A stretch of DNA of 6,207 bases from NCBI GenBank assembly GCA_017473285.1, contig JAFULP010000058.1:1-6207 (forward strand), given 5' to 3'. Origin of the DNA: Clostridia bacterium. GTDB lineage: Bacteria > Bacillota > Clostridia > Christensenellales > UBA1242. The position numbers were made by a program, and so were the translations under genes. The notes below the pieces were generated by a model. The model was not told the DNA's origin, did no database searches, and worked only from the letters and a program-made list of their open reading frames with translations. This document shows, one piece after another, positions 4,822-6,207 of the stretch. Position 1 is the stretch's first letter, and every line of letters begins with the position of its first letter.

Positions 4822-5028
4822 ATGTCAAAGTTTGCAGAACGCTTAAAGGATTTAAGAAATGAACATAACCTAACTAAAAAAGACCTTGCTAAAGAGTTAG
4901 GCGTGTTTACTGCTGCGGCTATTGGGCTTTGGGAAAGTAAAAAGAGAGTTCCAAACTTTGATGCCGTAATAATAATTGCAAAGTATTTTGGAGTGACTAC
5001 TGATTATTTGGCTGGGCTGGAAGATTAA
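4822..5028 (+). CDS. small Xre-family transcriptional regulator
   Basis: A 68-residue single-domain regulator with the classic layout FAERLKDLRNEHNLTKKDLAKELGV (4-28), then a recognition-helix region ending in the family-typical WESKKRVPNFDAVIIIAKYFGVTTDYLAGLED. The usual Q-x-x-I-S-x-W pattern before the tryptophan is replaced by an alanine-rich TAAAIGLW, so the recognition surface may be unusual. The ATG at 4822 fits the domain boundary; the only ribosome binding site is a poor purine run (AGAGA, 4811-4815). Base composition resembles the surrounding genes (about 40% GC), unlike its divergent partner. The 104-bp shared region with three related palindromes suggests that it, the partner, or both bind there. 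No toxin, integrase or phage gene accompanies it in the window. Confidence 0.92.
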   Translation: MSKFAERLKDLRNEHNLTKKDLAKELGVFTAAAIGLWESKKRVPNFDAVIIIAKYFGVTTDYLAGLED

Positions 5029-5046
5029 AAAAGTTTGTAAAAACTA

Positions 5047-5075
5047 TTTAATATTTTAATAAAGTATGATATAAT
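5047..5075 (+). promoter_or_regulatory. extended -10 promoter of rarA
   Basis: TG-A-TATAAT (TG at 5067-5068, TATAAT at 5070-5075) is a perfect extended -10; TTTAAT (5047-5052) at 17 bp is only a weak -35. The -10 ends 6 nt before the rarA ATG, which puts the start of transcription at or next to the A of the ATG. Confidence 0.7.
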
Positions 5076-5081
5076 ACAACT

Positions 5082-6207
5082 ATGAATATATTTGACATTA
5101 ACAAGAACAATGCACCCTTAGCGGAGCGTATGCGTCCTAAAACCATTGATGAGTTTGTTGGGCAAAAGCATATTGTTGGCGAAAACACACTGCTTAGGCG
5201 TGCAATTAGGATTAATAGATTGGGTAGTTGTATTTTTTATGGTCCGCCTGGGGTGGGTAAAACTACGCTTGCGTATATTATTGCCAATGCTATGCACGAA
5301 GATTATCGCAAACTTAATGCGGTATCATCGGGAGTTAGTGATGCTAAAAAGATTATTGAAGAAGCCAAGACTAAGTTTGAATTGTATGGCAAATCTACAA
5401 TATTGATATTAGATGAATGTCATCGATGGAACAAGGCGCAAAGCGATTGTGTGTTAGAGGCGGTGGAAAAAGGGTATATTACCTTTATAGGTTCTACCAC
5501 CGAAAATCCACATATCAGTATGACGCCCGCTATTGTTAGTAGGTGTAGAGTGTTTAAATTTTTGCCACTTGATATTAACGATATTAAAGATGCGCTACTT
5601 ACCGCTATTAATGACAAAGAGCGTGGCTATGGTAGAATAAAAATTGATATCAACCCTAAGGCATTAAATCATATTGCTTTTGCTAGTAGTGGAGATTTGC
5701 GCAATGCAATGAATGCGTTGGAACTAGCGGTGTTGACTACAAGTTTTAGTGATGGCAAGATTGTTATTGATGAGCAGGTGGCGGAGCAATGTATTCAGCA
5801 AAAGGCGATAAGTGTGGACGAAAATATGTATTATGACTTGCTTAGTTGCTTTTGCAAAAGTGTGCGTGGAAGCGATACCGAAGCGGCGCTATACTATAGT
5901 CAACGACTTATTAATGCGGGGTGTGACCCACTACTAATTGCAAGGCGATTAATTGCACATTGTAGTGAAGATATAGGTATGGCGGATAGCAATGCGTTGC
6001 TTCTTGCAAATGCCGCACATTATGCAATTAAAAATTTGGGTTTACCTGAAGGTAATCTTGCGTTATCGCATGCAATTATTTATGCTTGTGAAGCGGAAAA
6101 ATCAAACAGTGTGTATGTGGCAATGGGTAAGGCTAATACGGATGCACAGATGTTTGCAGATGACAAGATACCAGAGTATCTTAAAAATCAACATTACGAT
6201 ACTGATA
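5082..6207 (+). CDS. rarA: replication-associated recombination protein A, AAA+ ATPase (3' end outside window)
   Basis: RarA (MgsA; YrvN in Bacillus) is a tetrameric ATPase related to clamp loaders that acts on ssDNA and stalled replication forks. The visible 375 residues open with the family signature PLAERMRPKTIDEFVGQKH (12-30). They contain Walker A GPPGVGKT (54-61), Walker B ILILDE (107-112) followed by CHRWNKAQ, sensor 1 GSTTENP (137-143), an arginine-finger SR (153-154) and sensor 2 GDLRNAMNALELA (204-216). The C-terminal oligomerisation domain has KSVRGSD-x-x-AALYY (259-272), DPLLIARRLIAHCSEDIGMAD (282-302) and KSNSVYVA (340-347). About 40-70 residues are missing at the right edge. An in-frame TGA at 5067-5069 rules out an earlier start, and a later ATG at 5130 would cut the signature, so 5082 is the start although it has no Shine-Dalgarno. 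HRW replaces the usual HRF after Walker B, a mild change. Confidence 0.96.
   Translation, partial: MNIFDINKNNAPLAERMRPKTIDEFVGQKHIVGENTLLRRAIRINRLGSCIFYGPPGVGKTTLAYIIANAMHEDYRKLNAVSSGVSDAKKIIEEAKTKFELYGKSTILILDECHRWNKAQSDCVLEAVEKGYITFIGSTTENPHISMTPAIVSRCRVFKFLPLDINDIKDALLTAINDKERGYGRIKIDINPKALNHIAFASSGDLRNAMNALELAVLTTSFSDGKIVIDEQVAEQCIQQKAISVDENMYYDLLSCFCKSVRGSDTEAALYYSQRLINAGCDPLLIARRLIAHCSEDIGMADSNALLLANAAHYAIKNLGLPEGNLALSHAIIYACEAEKSNSVYVAMGKANTDAQMFADDKIPEYLKNQHYDTD

Noticed and set aside
4499..5028. Toxin-antitoxin module or prophage remnant
   Set aside because: Both products are plain HTH domains; there is no toxin fold, integrase, att-like repeat or phage gene in the window.
5146..5406. 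86-codon + strand open frame inside rarA
   Set aside because: Out of frame with the clearly conserved RarA reading; no ribosome binding site or domain.
1..6207. CRISPR array, insertion sequence or rRNA/tRNA gene
   Set aside because: No regularly spaced repeats, transposase, terminal inverted repeats or structural RNA signatures were seen.

Overview
The window comes from a low-GC bacterium, most likely an uncultured Clostridia-like member of the Firmicutes. Three things point there: AT-rich DNA with A/T-ending codons, strong AGGAGG-type ribosome binding sites, and the order truA–rplM–rpsI, which is the classic end of the large ribosomal-protein/ECF-transporter/truA cluster in Firmicutes. TAA and TAG terminate genes normally here.

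Left part (1-1728): the 3' part of truA runs in from the left edge and carries an in-frame TAA after a recognisable KTYLY motif. A consensus sigma-A promoter (TTGACA-N17-TATAAT), a structured leader and the one-base-overlapping pair rplM-rpsI (ribosomal proteins L13 and S9) follow, closed by a strong intrinsic terminator. S9 carries a lysine/alanine/threonine-rich N-terminal extension of about 65 residues, built partly from in-frame repeats.

Middle part (1729-3125): a two-gene unit with its own probable promoter encodes two membrane proteins. One is a YcxB-like protein with two membrane segments. The other is a 245-residue protein that reads like a glycosyltransferase family 2 enzyme stripped of its catalytic acidic residues, with two C-terminal membrane segments. 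A 14-bp hairpin with A and T flanks ends this unit and, from the other strand, the convergent gap gene.

Right part (3161-6207): gap (type I glyceraldehyde-3-phosphate dehydrogenase) lies on the minus strand with a C-terminal lysine-rich tail of about 70 residues and a 19-bp inverted repeat at its transcription start. Next are two small, divergent Xre/Cro-type helix-turn-helix regulators. Their 104-bp intergenic region holds three related palindromes (TAAACA-N2-TGTTTA and a degenerate copy) over the promoter elements, a compact self-contained switch with no phage structural genes nearby. The window ends inside rarA (mgsA), an AAA+ ATPase of replication-fork maintenance. Its only visible promoter has an extended -10 ending 6 nt before the ATG and there is no Shine-Dalgarno, so the mRNA may be leaderless.

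The most interesting items are the three-operator regulator pair, the catalytically degenerate glycosyltransferase-like protein next to a YcxB-like protein, the lysine-rich tails on two unrelated housekeeping proteins, the premature stop in truA, and the probable leaderless rarA.
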